A stretch of DNA of 64,000 nucleotides. It comes from Ferruginibacter sp. (GTDB lineage Bacteria > Bacteroidota > Bacteroidia > Chitinophagales > Chitinophagaceae). This document shows positions 9,217-17,192 of the stretch, one piece after another. The notes under the pieces were generated by a model. It ran no database searches and was not told where the DNA came from. It saw only the letters and a program-made list of their open reading frames with translations. Where the stretch lies: assembly GCA_014379625.1 (NCBI GenBank), contig JACMLJ010000012.1, positions 186,001 to 250,000 on the forward strand, written 5' to 3'. The position numbers were made by a program, and so were the translations under genes. The first letter of the stretch is position 1; the number at the start of each line of letters is the position of its first letter.

Positions 9217-9630
9217 CGGGATATTTTGAAAAGGGCGAATGGATTAACAGGAAAAGATGGATTGTGATTTCGGCCGGAGTTTTTCCAGGTGTTTATAGCG
9301 GGAAGTGCTATGGGGCAGTTTTATATTGTTAACAGGGCTCCCAATTTTGTGTACAACAGTTTCTGTTCAGCAGCAAAAAGGTCGCTATGTTTTTTTTCTA
9401 TTAGCTTTAATAAAATTCAATTACCCTTAAAGAAGAATTTTACTGCACAAAAACACTGTCTAACAACAGCGAACTACCATTTACTGAACCAAATGCACCA
9501 GATACAAAACGAACGGCGAAAATTATTTGAATAGGTATTACTTTTATATTGTATCCGGGCGCAGTTGAAACGGGCCGCATACATTACACAGGTTAACAGG
9601 TTTTTCTCATAAGATAATGGAAATTAAAAC
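9217..9630. other. Intergenic region upstream of prfB, no gene seen
   Basis: About 400 nt between the prfB start and the first hairpin. Short frames here (for example +9289 to 9534) have no plausible composition or leader. It should hold the prfB promoter region. No RNA gene could be recognised by eye. Confidence 0.4.
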
Positions 9631-9654
9631 GGGGCCGGATTTCTATCCGGCCCC
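9631..9654. terminator. Strong GC hairpin, possible terminator
   Basis: GGGGCCGGAT-TTCT-ATCCGGCCCC is a perfect 10-bp stem with a 4-nt loop, followed on the plus strand by CTTATTTTT. It looks like an intrinsic terminator reading rightward, yet no plus-strand gene precedes it, so it may end an unseen small transcript. Confidence 0.6.
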
Positions 9655-9733
9655 CTTATTTTTAATACATTTCTGTGATTATACCAATTCTGTGCTATCG
9701 AAATCTGAATCGGGAACAAATTTTTGCCTGCTA

Positions 9734-9776
9734 AAAAAGTAAATGAGCTGTTTAATGAACAGCCCATTTACTTTTT
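9734..9776. terminator. Bidirectional hairpin terminator
   Basis: A 19-bp near-perfect inverted repeat: AAAAAGTAAATG-A-GCTGTT pairs with AACAGC-C-CATTTACTTTTT around the loop TAATG. One internal mismatch is present. A- and T-runs at the two ends make it suitable as a terminator in either direction. Confidence 0.65.
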
Positions 9777-10316
9777 GTTGCCTGGTTCCTTTTTCATAAA
9801 TCCTACAATGAATTAATAACTTCCCGCCTTTTAAAAGGCCATCAACAATTTATTTCATTAATAGAAAAAGAAATTGTACCGAATAATGATTTAAGCTAAA
9901 TCAATAAAAAGTTTGTACACAGTTACGCAAATTACCAGGAAGCTTGAAGACAAAATAATTTTTACTGCAATTTTTTCCATTTTGAATGTGGGGTTTAGGG
10001 TGAATCGGATAAAGTTTTCTTACTTAAAATAGAAACGTTTTTTTTACGGGTTTAGTATTTTGAGCTTTAATTTTATTCCCAATTCTACCCTTGCCGATAA
10101 ATGTATTCCAAAATCTTATTCCCTTTTGTATTTAATTTTATAGCATATATAAAGGGCTAATTAACATAGTCATAAAAAAACCTCATTAAAATTCATATTT
10201 CAGGCATGGCAGCAAATACGCACGCAGTTCATGATATACGCGTTGTAATTTGTATCCATTAAGAAAAAAAAATAACTACAAAGACAATTTTTACTATTAT
10301 AGTATGGTTATTGCTA
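9777..10316. other. AT-rich intergenic region, no gene seen
   Basis: About 540 nt with no ATG-started frame of note. A minus-strand frame of about 55 codons ending near 9683 was examined but has no start codon. Together with the two hairpins upstream it forms a gene-free stretch of about 1.1 kb. Confidence 0.4.
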
Positions 10317-10324
10317 TATTTTTG
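10317..10324 (+). promoter_or_regulatory. Candidate -10 (TAnnTTTG) box
   Basis: The sequence TATTTTTG matches the Bacteroidota primary -10 box and lies 15 nt before the ATG at 10340, giving a short leader. The -33 element is not clear. Confidence 0.35.
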
Positions 10325-10339
10325 CATCAAACTTCACAG

Positions 10340-10609
10340 ATGCAATTCAAATTCACCAAAAATATACAGTTTACCAAATTGATCAAAGCAAACGGAAGGT
10401 TAAAGGAATTTAATTTTCGAAAACTAAATGAGTATAAAGAAGGTATGTTTACCGTGGATGTTGTGGACGAACGTGATTCCCGCGTATTTTTTAATATCCA
10501 GAAAATTGAAAATAACTGGAAAGTTATAAAGCAACCATTACCACAATGGGTATTGGATAATGAAAATATTTTCCATGAACTGATTGAAGAAGAATTGAAA
10601 CTTACTTAG
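10340..10609 (+). CDS. Small hypothetical protein
   Basis: The 89-aa protein has no signal peptide or membrane segment. It is rich in Phe, Asn, Lys and Glu, with 'FTKNIQFTKLIKANGRLKEF' at the N-terminus, 'FTVDVVDERDSRVFFNIQKI' in the middle and 'LPQWVLDNENIFHELIEEEL' at the C-terminus. It reads like a small alpha/beta domain in which the central strands are followed by an amphipathic helix. The family was not identified by name. The ATG at 10340 was preferred to a TTG at 10250 because a -10-like box sits just upstream and the extra residues look non-coding. Confidence 0.6.
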   Translation: MQFKFTKNIQFTKLIKANGRLKEFNFRKLNEYKEGMFTVDVVDERDSRVFFNIQKIENNWKVIKQPLPQWVLDNENIFHELIEEELKLT

Positions 10610-10726
10610 TCAACTACCCTGCTTCGCTCCATACCTATTTGAGGAAATATAAAAAATGCCCATTCACTTTAAAAAATAATATTTTCAAAAGTTTAAGTGT
10701 AATTTTCATTCCATACATCTTAACAA

Positions 10727-11197
10727 ATGAAAAAAGCATTTTCCATTTACCTGCTTGTTCTGTTAATCATTATATCGCCAGCTATGTTGTGTGCCCAGGC
10801 GGTTGCCGGTAAAATAAAGCCAGCGCTCAATCATATCGCCCTTTATGTTGTTGACCTTAAAAAAAGCACTTCGTTTTATCAACAGGTGGTGCAACTGGAT
10901 ACTATACCCGAGCCATTTCATGATGGAAGACACACCTGGTTTTCAATTGGCACAAATTGTCATCTGCATCTCATACAGGGAGCAAAAGGTTTTTCCGTAC
11001 ATGAAAAGCACAACCATCTTTGTTTTACGGTTTCATCAGTAGCTGATTTTATAAAGATCTTAGATACCCATCACGTAGCATATGAAAATTTGCCCGGTCA
11101 AAAAATGCAGGTAACAAAAAGAGTGGATGGCGTAAATCAAATTTATTTTAAAGACCCTGATGGATATTGGATAGAAATTAATGACGCCAAATACTGA
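10727..11197 (+). CDS. Secreted VOC (glyoxalase/dioxygenase fold) protein
   Basis: The 156-aa protein has a Sec signal peptide (residues 1-24, ending LCAQA) and one vicinal-oxygen-chelate domain. Metal-ligand positions are occupied: H36 in NHIALYV, H97 in NHLCFTV, and E150 in YWIEIND, in the order seen in glyoxalase I-type proteins. Being exported, it is unlikely to be cytosolic glyoxalase I; its substrate is unknown. It lies 117 nt downstream of the small gene and converges on a Gfo/Idh/MocA gene. Confidence 0.8.
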   Translation: MKKAFSIYLLVLLIIISPAMLCAQAVAGKIKPALNHIALYVVDLKKSTSFYQQVVQLDTIPEPFHDGRHTWFSIGTNCHLHLIQGAKGFSVHEKHNHLCFTVSSVADFIKILDTHHVAYENLPGQKMQVTKRVDGVNQIYFKDPDGYWIEINDAKY

Positions 11198-11363
11198 GCT
11201 CGTGTTTTATTTTACGGATGAAACAGACAGGAACGATATGAAAGCTGAGGTTACTAGCGGAAGGGTTTTTCAAAAAAAAAGAAAATGTTGAAGGCCGTTT
11301 TTTTAAGTCATTGATTTGAAATTAGTGACCTTCCGGGTTAGTAATCATATCCGAAACAGTGGA

Positions 11364-11393
11364 AGAACGAGGAGGAATTCCACCTCTTCGTCC
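11364..11393. terminator. Hairpin between convergent genes
   Basis: ACGAGGAGG-AATT-CCACCTCTTCGT forms a stem of about 9-12 bp with small irregularities, followed by a T-rich stretch on the plus strand. It lies between the VOC gene (+) and the Gfo/Idh/MocA gene (-) and could terminate both. Confidence 0.5.
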
Positions 11394-11462
11394 TTTGTTT
11401 TCCTGTTATACTATTGAGTGGGTAACCCTCTTAAAGGGGTTTAAAGGGTCATTTCCTTATGA

Positions 11463-12824
11463 TTAATATTTAAATACCTTTCCATCCACCATCACTTCCT
11501 GTGTAGCCTCATCAAAAGTTGCCTTATAGCCCGTTCTCACAGCAGCGTTGGTCATGATATTGGCGATTGAATGATAATAACCCGCTTCCACAGGCGCATT
11601 GGGTTGCTTACGGCTACGGATACACTCCATCCAGTTCAATACGTGCATGGAAGTTAAATAATCACCTCCTGTATTTGCCCCGGCAGCAACCGGTGCGGCT
11701 ATCGCTGATAAATTAATTTCGGGCAGCAGGTTGGCTTTCATATTCATGGCTTTGGCCATCCCTTCTCTTAATCCACCCTTCGGCGATATTTTATTGGTGA
11801 TCAGGTTTAGTTCGCCGCCATTGGAATAATAGATCTCCGCAGGGTTTTCATCACCGTTATGCATACGCGACATAAACACTACCTGGAAACCCGTTGTGGG
11901 ATCTTCCTTAGGGCCATAATCAAAAACAGCGGTAGTGGTATCCCAGTTTCGCCTGCCATCTTTCCACTGGTAGATCCCCCCGTTGGCGGTTACACTCCGG
12001 GGATGTTGCAAACCGGTAAACCAATGAACGGTATCAATCTGGTGCGACATCCACTGGCCGGGCATACCGGATGAATAAGGCCAGAACAAACGATACTCCA
12101 AATATTTTCTTGGGTCAAAAGTTTCAAACGGACGGTTCATCAAAAAGCGTTTCCAGTCAAGATCAGCTTCCTTACATTTCGCTACCAGGTCAGGTCTGCG
12201 CCAACGGCCCGGCTGGTTTACATTCCACGATAATTCAACCATGGTGATGGCTCCAAACTTACCGCTCTGTATAAAGTCCGCTGCCGCCGCATAGTTAGTA
12301 CCACTTCGCCTTTGAGAACCGATCTGTACAATGCGGTCAGATGCTTTGATGGCCTTAAATGCCACCCGGTTATCATCCATAGTTTCGGCAAAAGGCTTTT
12401 CACAGTATACATCGCATTTTGCTTTTACCGCTTCCACCGCGTGCAATGCATGCTGAAAATCTGATGTGGCAATAAAGACCCCGTCAATATCTTTGAGCGC
12501 ATACAATTCGTCATTATTTTTGCAGGCAGTTATATCGTGCCCCATTTTTTCCTTAAGGTGCTGCTGCCCCTCTTCCCTTCTTAGTTTCCATATATCTGAT
12601 AAGGCAACGATATCAAAATTCTGCGCCTTGTAATGTTGCATAAAACAAGGCAGGTGCGACTGCCTGAAACGATCCGCAAACCCGATCACGCCAAGCCTTA
12701 CGCGGTCGTTGGCGCCAATAATATTGGCATAACTTTTTGCACTGAAACCCATGGTGGCAATGTATGTACCGGCAGCCGCTTTTACTGAGTTTTTAATAAA
12801 ATTCCTGCGGTTATTTTTCTTCAT
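11463..12824 (-). CDS. Gfo/Idh/MocA oxidoreductase with Tat signal
   Basis: The 453-aa protein begins with a twin-arginine signal (NRRNFIKNSVKAAAGTY), so it should be folded and exported. The Rossmann part starts at 'VRLGVIGFADRF' (residues 42-53), where the usual GxGxxG glycine pattern is altered, and the EKP motif is at 142-144. The C-terminal half is the Gfo/Idh/MocA alpha/beta domain. Exported members use tightly bound NAD(P)(H) and act on sugars or glycosides; a keto-sugar or glycosidase-like reaction is possible. The start at 12824 was chosen at the Tat signal; 46 more open codons lie upstream. It is divergent from another family member. Confidence 0.85.
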   Translation of the reverse strand: MKKNNRRNFIKNSVKAAAGTYIATMGFSAKSYANIIGANDRVRLGVIGFADRFRQSHLPCFMQHYKAQNFDIVALSDIWKLRREEGQQHLKEKMGHDITACKNNDELYALKDIDGVFIATSDFQHALHAVEAVKAKCDVYCEKPFAETMDDNRVAFKAIKASDRIVQIGSQRRSGTNYAAAADFIQSGKFGAITMVELSWNVNQPGRWRRPDLVAKCKEADLDWKRFLMNRPFETFDPRKYLEYRLFWPYSSGMPGQWMSHQIDTVHWFTGLQHPRSVTANGGIYQWKDGRRNWDTTTAVFDYGPKEDPTTGFQVVFMSRMHNGDENPAEIYYSNGGELNLITNKISPKGGLREGMAKAMNMKANLLPEINLSAIAAPVAAGANTGGDYLTSMHVLNWMECIRSRKQPNAPVEAGYYHSIANIMTNAAVRTGYKATFDEATQEVMVDGKVFKY

Positions 12825-13356
12825 ATAGTAGATTTTGTGAATGGTGAAACGATGCTGATTTTTAATGAATGCATTTTTGTTTACTAATATCTTTCTTTTA
12901 CCGAAGTGCTTACCATTCTGGTGTTTCCATCCCCTTGAATCCTTTCCGCTAAAATGATTCACCTCTTGCCGGTTGGGCCGAACCTGCGAAGTGAAAACGG
13001 TGAAGATTCAATAATCGACATCATTAACAACAAATTTTCTTTTTTCATTCAGTATTTTCAATTAAACATCGAAAGAAACTACACCTGTTTATTTTTATAA
13101 ATGCTGTTGATGGAATAAATTAAAAGCAAGTTAACGCAATCGGCTATGAATACCTTTCAAAAATATTTAAATTTTACGTTTAGTAATTATTTCATTCAAC
13201 GATGGCGAATACATATAAAATTAATCCCTGCTCATTCCATCGTCTTTTACCGTGAATTAATTATCCTGACAGAGATGTCTAATTTTTTTTCATCCATATC
13301 TAAAAACAAGTTAATTTACAAGTTCTATAAACGACTGATTCACCAAAATAAATACA
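12825..13356. other. Divergent intergenic region
   Basis: About 530 nt between two divergent Gfo/Idh/MocA genes. It is AT-rich and must hold promoters for both. The short frame 13146-13388 overlaps the next start and shows no protein-like features. No operator could be defined. Confidence 0.4.
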
Positions 13357-14826
13357 ATGAAAAAAAACAAAGGCAAGATTGCTGCTGAAAACAGTTCACG
13401 CAGAAATTTTATTAAGAAGGGGCTAACCATAGCAGCCGGATTTTACATTATTCCCCGCCATGTTTTAGGTGGAAAGGGATTTACCGCCCCCAGCGACCGC
13501 CTAACCGTAGCGGGTATTGGAGTGGGAGGCAAAGGCGAGAGCGACCTGAACGAGTTTTTTAAAAGTGGTAAAGCGGATATTGCTTTTTTATGCGATGTGG
13601 ACGACCGGCAGGCTATAAAAAGCAGGGAGCGTTTTCCTAAAGCAAAATATTATAAAGATTACCGTGAAATGCTGGAGAAAGAGCAAAAGAATTTTGATGC
13701 GGTTTCTGTTAGCTCACCCGATCATAACCATGCCATACAGGCGATGGCCGCCATGCGACTGGGCAAACATGTGTATGTACAAAAGCCATTAACGCATGAT
13801 ATTTATGAAGCCAGGATGCTTACCGAAGCTGCGGTAAAATATAAAGTGGTTACACAAATGGGCAACCAGGGATCTTCCGGTGATGGTGTGAGAAAATTAA
13901 GGGAATGGTACAATGCAGGAATTATCGGCGAAGTAACCGATGTACATATATGGACCAACCGCCCGGTATGGCCGCAAGGCATTCCCTGGCCAGTATTGAG
14001 CGCGCCTGTTCCCGCTGAACTGGATTGGAACCTTTGGTTAGGCACGGCACCGGAAAAAAATTATGCCGGCAATATCATACCTTTTAACTGGCGTGGCTGG
14101 TGGGATTATGGTACCGGTGCTTTAGGCGATATGGGTTGCCATTTAATAGAAGCACCGTTCCGGGTTTTAAACCTGGGTTACCCAACAGAAGCAGCCTGTA
14201 GTGTAAGCAGCGTTTATACCGGGCCGTTTAAAAGAGGTTATTTCCCCGAAAGCGCCCCCGCATCATCATCCGTAACCCTGAAATTTGCAGGTAAGAACTC
14301 AAAGTCTAATATTAAAATGCATTGGATGGATGGCGGCATCCAACCCGAACGGCCCGAAGAACTCGGCCCTAATGAGCTAATGGGAGATGGTGGCAACGGG
14401 GTAATATTTATTGGTACCAAAGGGAAAATGATGTGCAGCACTTATGGAGAAAATCCAAGACTGTTACCACTGTCACGCAACAGCGAAGTAAATGTACCTG
14501 AAACTATTGCAAGGGTACCTAAAGGAGCAGGCGGACATTATGCGCAATGGGTAGAAGCATGTATTGCGGGCTACAACAGTTCACAAACAAAGAACCTCAG
14601 CTCGCCGTTTGAAATTGCGGGCCCCTTAACGGAAACAGTATTGATGGGTAATCTTGCGATCAGGAGTTATGATATCCAAAGGGCAGGTAAAACAGATCCC
14701 GGCAAATTGGAATATCCGGGCAGGGGGATAAAATTATTGTGGGATGGCCCAAATATGAAGATCACCAACTTTGATGAAGCTAATCAGTTTGTAAAAAGAA
14801 ATTACAGGGAGGGATGGGAATTGTAG
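13357..14826 (+). CDS. Gfo/Idh/MocA oxidoreductase with Tat signal
   Basis: The 489-aa protein has a twin-arginine signal (SSRRNFIKKGLTIAAGF, RR at 15-16), a Rossmann domain with 'VAGIGVGGKG' at 51-60, and QKP at 142-144 in 'YVQKPLTHDIYEARML', a variant of EKP common in secreted members. Conserved 'MGNQGSSGDG' and 'WWDYGTGALGDMGCH' patterns follow, the latter carrying the active-site Asp/His region. Known exported relatives act on sugars, and some cleave glycosides through a keto intermediate. The sequence does not fix the substrate. It stands opposite a GMC/small-subunit operon and ends at a long hairpin. Confidence 0.88.
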   Translation: MKKNKGKIAAENSSRRNFIKKGLTIAAGFYIIPRHVLGGKGFTAPSDRLTVAGIGVGGKGESDLNEFFKSGKADIAFLCDVDDRQAIKSRERFPKAKYYKDYREMLEKEQKNFDAVSVSSPDHNHAIQAMAAMRLGKHVYVQKPLTHDIYEARMLTEAAVKYKVVTQMGNQGSSGDGVRKLREWYNAGIIGEVTDVHIWTNRPVWPQGIPWPVLSAPVPAELDWNLWLGTAPEKNYAGNIIPFNWRGWWDYGTGALGDMGCHLIEAPFRVLNLGYPTEAACSVSSVYTGPFKRGYFPESAPASSSVTLKFAGKNSKSNIKMHWMDGGIQPERPEELGPNELMGDGGNGVIFIGTKGKMMCSTYGENPRLLPLSRNSEVNVPETIARVPKGAGGHYAQWVEACIAGYNSSQTKNLSSPFEIAGPLTETVLMGNLAIRSYDIQRAGKTDPGKLEYPGRGIKLLWDGPNMKITNFDEANQFVKRNYREGWEL

Positions 14827-14835
14827 GTACAGGCC

Positions 14836-14879
14836 GCAACCACGTAGGAACAGGCCGCGACCTGTTCCTACGTGGTTGC
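14836..14879. terminator. Perfect 19-bp hairpin at convergent gene ends
   Basis: The arms GCAACCACGTAGGAACAGG and CCTGTTCCTACGTGGTTGC pair without mismatch around the 6-nt loop CCGCGA. The hairpin starts 9 nt after the plus-strand Gfo/Idh/MocA stop. Its right arm contains the TAG stop and last codons of the minus-strand gene (14868-14879). There is no T-tract, so it may be a REP-like element or a barrier hairpin rather than a standard terminator. Confidence 0.6.
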
Positions 14880-15446
14880 CCAGGCCTTATCTCCTTTTTT
14901 ATATGGAAACGACCCGTCATATTTGCCGGGTACAGGCAGGTAACGCAATGCCTGGGTAGCGCCCTCTTTAGAACTGAAATAACCCAGTACCGACAGTTCT
15001 TTCATCATGCGAAAATAATGTGAGGGATCATCTTTACCCTTTTTGCCCTGGTATTCTTTTTGTTCTTTATCCAGCACGGTCAGCAATGTTGTACGTTCCG
15101 CCGGTGTCGCATTTACAAAAGAAGCATTGAATTGCTTTTCGCTCAATTCATCAATTTTATCCAGGCCCGCCAAAAATACTTTCTGATCCCTTTCTGTATA
15201 ACAATCCAACACCATCACCGACATAAAATTGCCGACATTCGCCGCCTTTGCGCCCGGACTGCTGGTAGCGGGTAAAATGGTATCGGCGATCTCATTCATA
15301 AAAGCTACCTGGCTTTCATTGAATAAAGCGTTCACGGGTTTATCGGCGGATTTGCAACCCGAGATACTGAAAACAGATCCTCCCACAATGGAGCCACCCA
15401 GTAAAATCGCTACATTTTGCAGTAAATCCCTTCTTGTCATATGCAT
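14868..15446 (-). CDS. Gluconate 2-dehydrogenase subunit 3 family protein
   Basis: The 192-aa protein begins with a Tat-like signal (TRRDLLQNVAILLGGS) and has a Cys at the end of 'FSISGC', so it is probably a Tat lipoprotein. The body carries the family pattern 'IADTILPATSSPGAKAANV', near residue 52. In FAD-dependent glucose and gluconate dehydrogenases this small subunit is needed for export and folding of the GMC subunit. Here it follows two GMC genes in the same direction (20-nt gap), so it is inferred to be their partner. The last codons lie within a perfect hairpin. An alternative start is Met3. Confidence 0.88.
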   Translation of the reverse strand: MHMTRRDLLQNVAILLGGSIVGGSVFSISGCKSADKPVNALFNESQVAFMNEIADTILPATSSPGAKAANVGNFMSVMVLDCYTERDQKVFLAGLDKIDELSEKQFNASFVNATPAERTTLLTVLDKEQKEYQGKKGKDDPSHYFRMMKELSVLGYFSSKEGATQALRYLPVPGKYDGSFPYKKGDKAWATT

Positions 15447-15466
15447 ACAATTAATTTTAAAATTTT

Positions 15467-17182
15467 TTACAAATTACCTTTTTTCAATTCACTTACTGCA
15501 AAATCAGCTGCCCTTGCAGTTAAGGCCATATAGGTAAGCGAGGGATTCTGGCAGGCCGAAGATGTCATTGCAGCCCCATCTGTTACAAATACATTTTTAG
15601 CGTCCCATACCTGGTTAAATTTATTCAGGACGGATGTATTGGCATCCCTTCCCATACAGGCCGTACCCATTTCATGTATCCCATGACCCATGTTATGGCC
15701 AGTATCGTATGTATTTACATTTTTAACACCTGCATGTTCCAGCATCGCTACTGACTCTTTCAGGATGTCTTTTCGCATGGCATATTCATTCTCTTTCAAT
15801 TCGGCATCCATCGCCAGAACAGGGAGCCCCCATTTATCCTTCTTTGATTTATCCAGAAATATTTTGTTGTTATGGTTGGGTAATATCTCACCAAATCCGG
15901 TCATACCGATCGACCATGGGCCGGGCTCAGCCAGGGAATCTTTAAATTCTCCTCCAATATTTAATTCCGCCACATCCCTGCTCCACCCCTGCCTGCTGGC
16001 ACCTCCCTGGAAACCGTAGCCACGAAGGAAATCACGCTTATCCCCGGAGAGATTGGTAAAACGTGGTATATAAAATCCGTTGGCCCTTCTTCCATACACA
16101 TACTGATCTTCAAACCCCTCCACTGTACCTGAAGCGCCTAAATTATAATGGTGATCCATTACATTATGCCCCAGTTCGCCGCTGCTGCTACCCAGGCCAC
16201 CAGGCCAGGTATCTGTGGCCGTATTCATTAATACCCAGGCTGAATTTAAAGCGGACGCATTCAGAAAAACGATCCTGCTGTAAAATTCATAGGTTTTATT
16301 AGTTTCCGAATCCAGTACTTCCACACCGGTAGCCTTTTTTGTATTTTTATCGTAAATGATTTTTGTTACGATCGATAATGGCCTGACAGTTAAATTACCT
16401 GTATTCCTTGCAGCAGGCAATGTTGAAGACTGTGTGCTGAAATAACCTCCGAAAGGGCATCCTTCCCAACAACGGTTTCTAAACTGGCATTGGGTTCGGC
16501 CTGGAATGGCTGCGGTTAAATTAGCAACACGCCCGATGATCAGGTGGCGCATCCCATTGTAGTGTTTCTTTAGCCTTGCTGCTACATCCTTTTCCACACA
16601 ATTCAAATCCATCGCGGGCAAAAACTGTCCATCGGGCAAATGCGGCAGTCCCTCTAATGACCCACTGATACCGGCAAATTTTTCAACATAGTCGTACCAC
16701 GGAGCAAGGTCATTGTAGCGGATGGGCCAGTCGCCACCGTTTCCATCTTTTATATTCGCCTCAAAATCAAGGTCGCTCAGGCGGTAGCTTTGCCGGCCCC
16801 ATAGTAACGACCTGCCACCCAGCCGGTAACTGCGCCACCAGGTAAATGGTTTTACTTCGGTGTAAGGGCAATCTTTTTCATTGGCCCAGGCATCCATTAC
16901 CACTTCATTGGCGGCCCATCCGCGGTGCACCACGGGAAAATCTTGGCGCTCCTGCTGAGTGGTAAGACCGTGATGCGTGAATTCCCAGGGATCCCTACCC
17001 GCATTTTTATAATCCTTTACATGTTCGTGATTGGGACCCCGTTCCAGCATCAGCACTTTCAATCCTTTTTCAGTCAATTCTTTTGCCGCCCATCCGCCGC
17101 TAATACCTGACCCAATGACAATGGCGTCAAAAGTATTTTGACTGACCGCTTTATTATTGATATTGGGTGAATCGCCAAGCAT
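15467..17182 (-). CDS. GMC oxidoreductase (FAD, 3Fe-4S type)
   Basis: The 571-aa flavoprotein has an N-terminal dinucleotide-binding motif IGSGISGGW (residues 23-31) and the GMC C-terminal patterns 'HEMGTACMG' with the catalytic His and 'CQNPSLTYMALTARAA'. Cysteines at 232, 238 and 242 are spaced C-x5-C-x3-C, which matches the 3Fe-4S ligand spacing of FAD-glucose dehydrogenase. No signal peptide is present, in keeping with hitch-hiking export by the Tat-bearing small subunit encoded next. It is close kin to the preceding GMC gene (10-nt gap), so the pair arose by tandem duplication. The substrate is likely a sugar or polyol. Confidence 0.88.
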   Translation of the reverse strand: MLGDSPNINNKAVSQNTFDAIVIGSGISGGWAAKELTEKGLKVLMLERGPNHEHVKDYKNAGRDPWEFTHHGLTTQQERQDFPVVHRGWAANEVVMDAWANEKDCPYTEVKPFTWWRSYRLGGRSLLWGRQSYRLSDLDFEANIKDGNGGDWPIRYNDLAPWYDYVEKFAGISGSLEGLPHLPDGQFLPAMDLNCVEKDVAARLKKHYNGMRHLIIGRVANLTAAIPGRTQCQFRNRCWEGCPFGGYFSTQSSTLPAARNTGNLTVRPLSIVTKIIYDKNTKKATGVEVLDSETNKTYEFYSRIVFLNASALNSAWVLMNTATDTWPGGLGSSSGELGHNVMDHHYNLGASGTVEGFEDQYVYGRRANGFYIPRFTNLSGDKRDFLRGYGFQGGASRQGWSRDVAELNIGGEFKDSLAEPGPWSIGMTGFGEILPNHNNKIFLDKSKKDKWGLPVLAMDAELKENEYAMRKDILKESVAMLEHAGVKNVNTYDTGHNMGHGIHEMGTACMGRDANTSVLNKFNQVWDAKNVFVTDGAAMTSSACQNPSLTYMALTARAADFAVSELKKGNL

Positions 17183-17192
17183 ATAAATTATT

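Noticed and set aside
9683..9850. A minus-strand open stretch of about 55 codons ending in DSTELV
   Set aside because: There is no ATG, GTG or TTG start in the frame and it runs through a terminator-like hairpin.
13146..13388. An 80-aa plus-strand frame before the second Gfo/Idh/MocA gene
   Set aside because: It overlaps the start of the real gene, has AT-rich random-looking composition and no domain or signal features.
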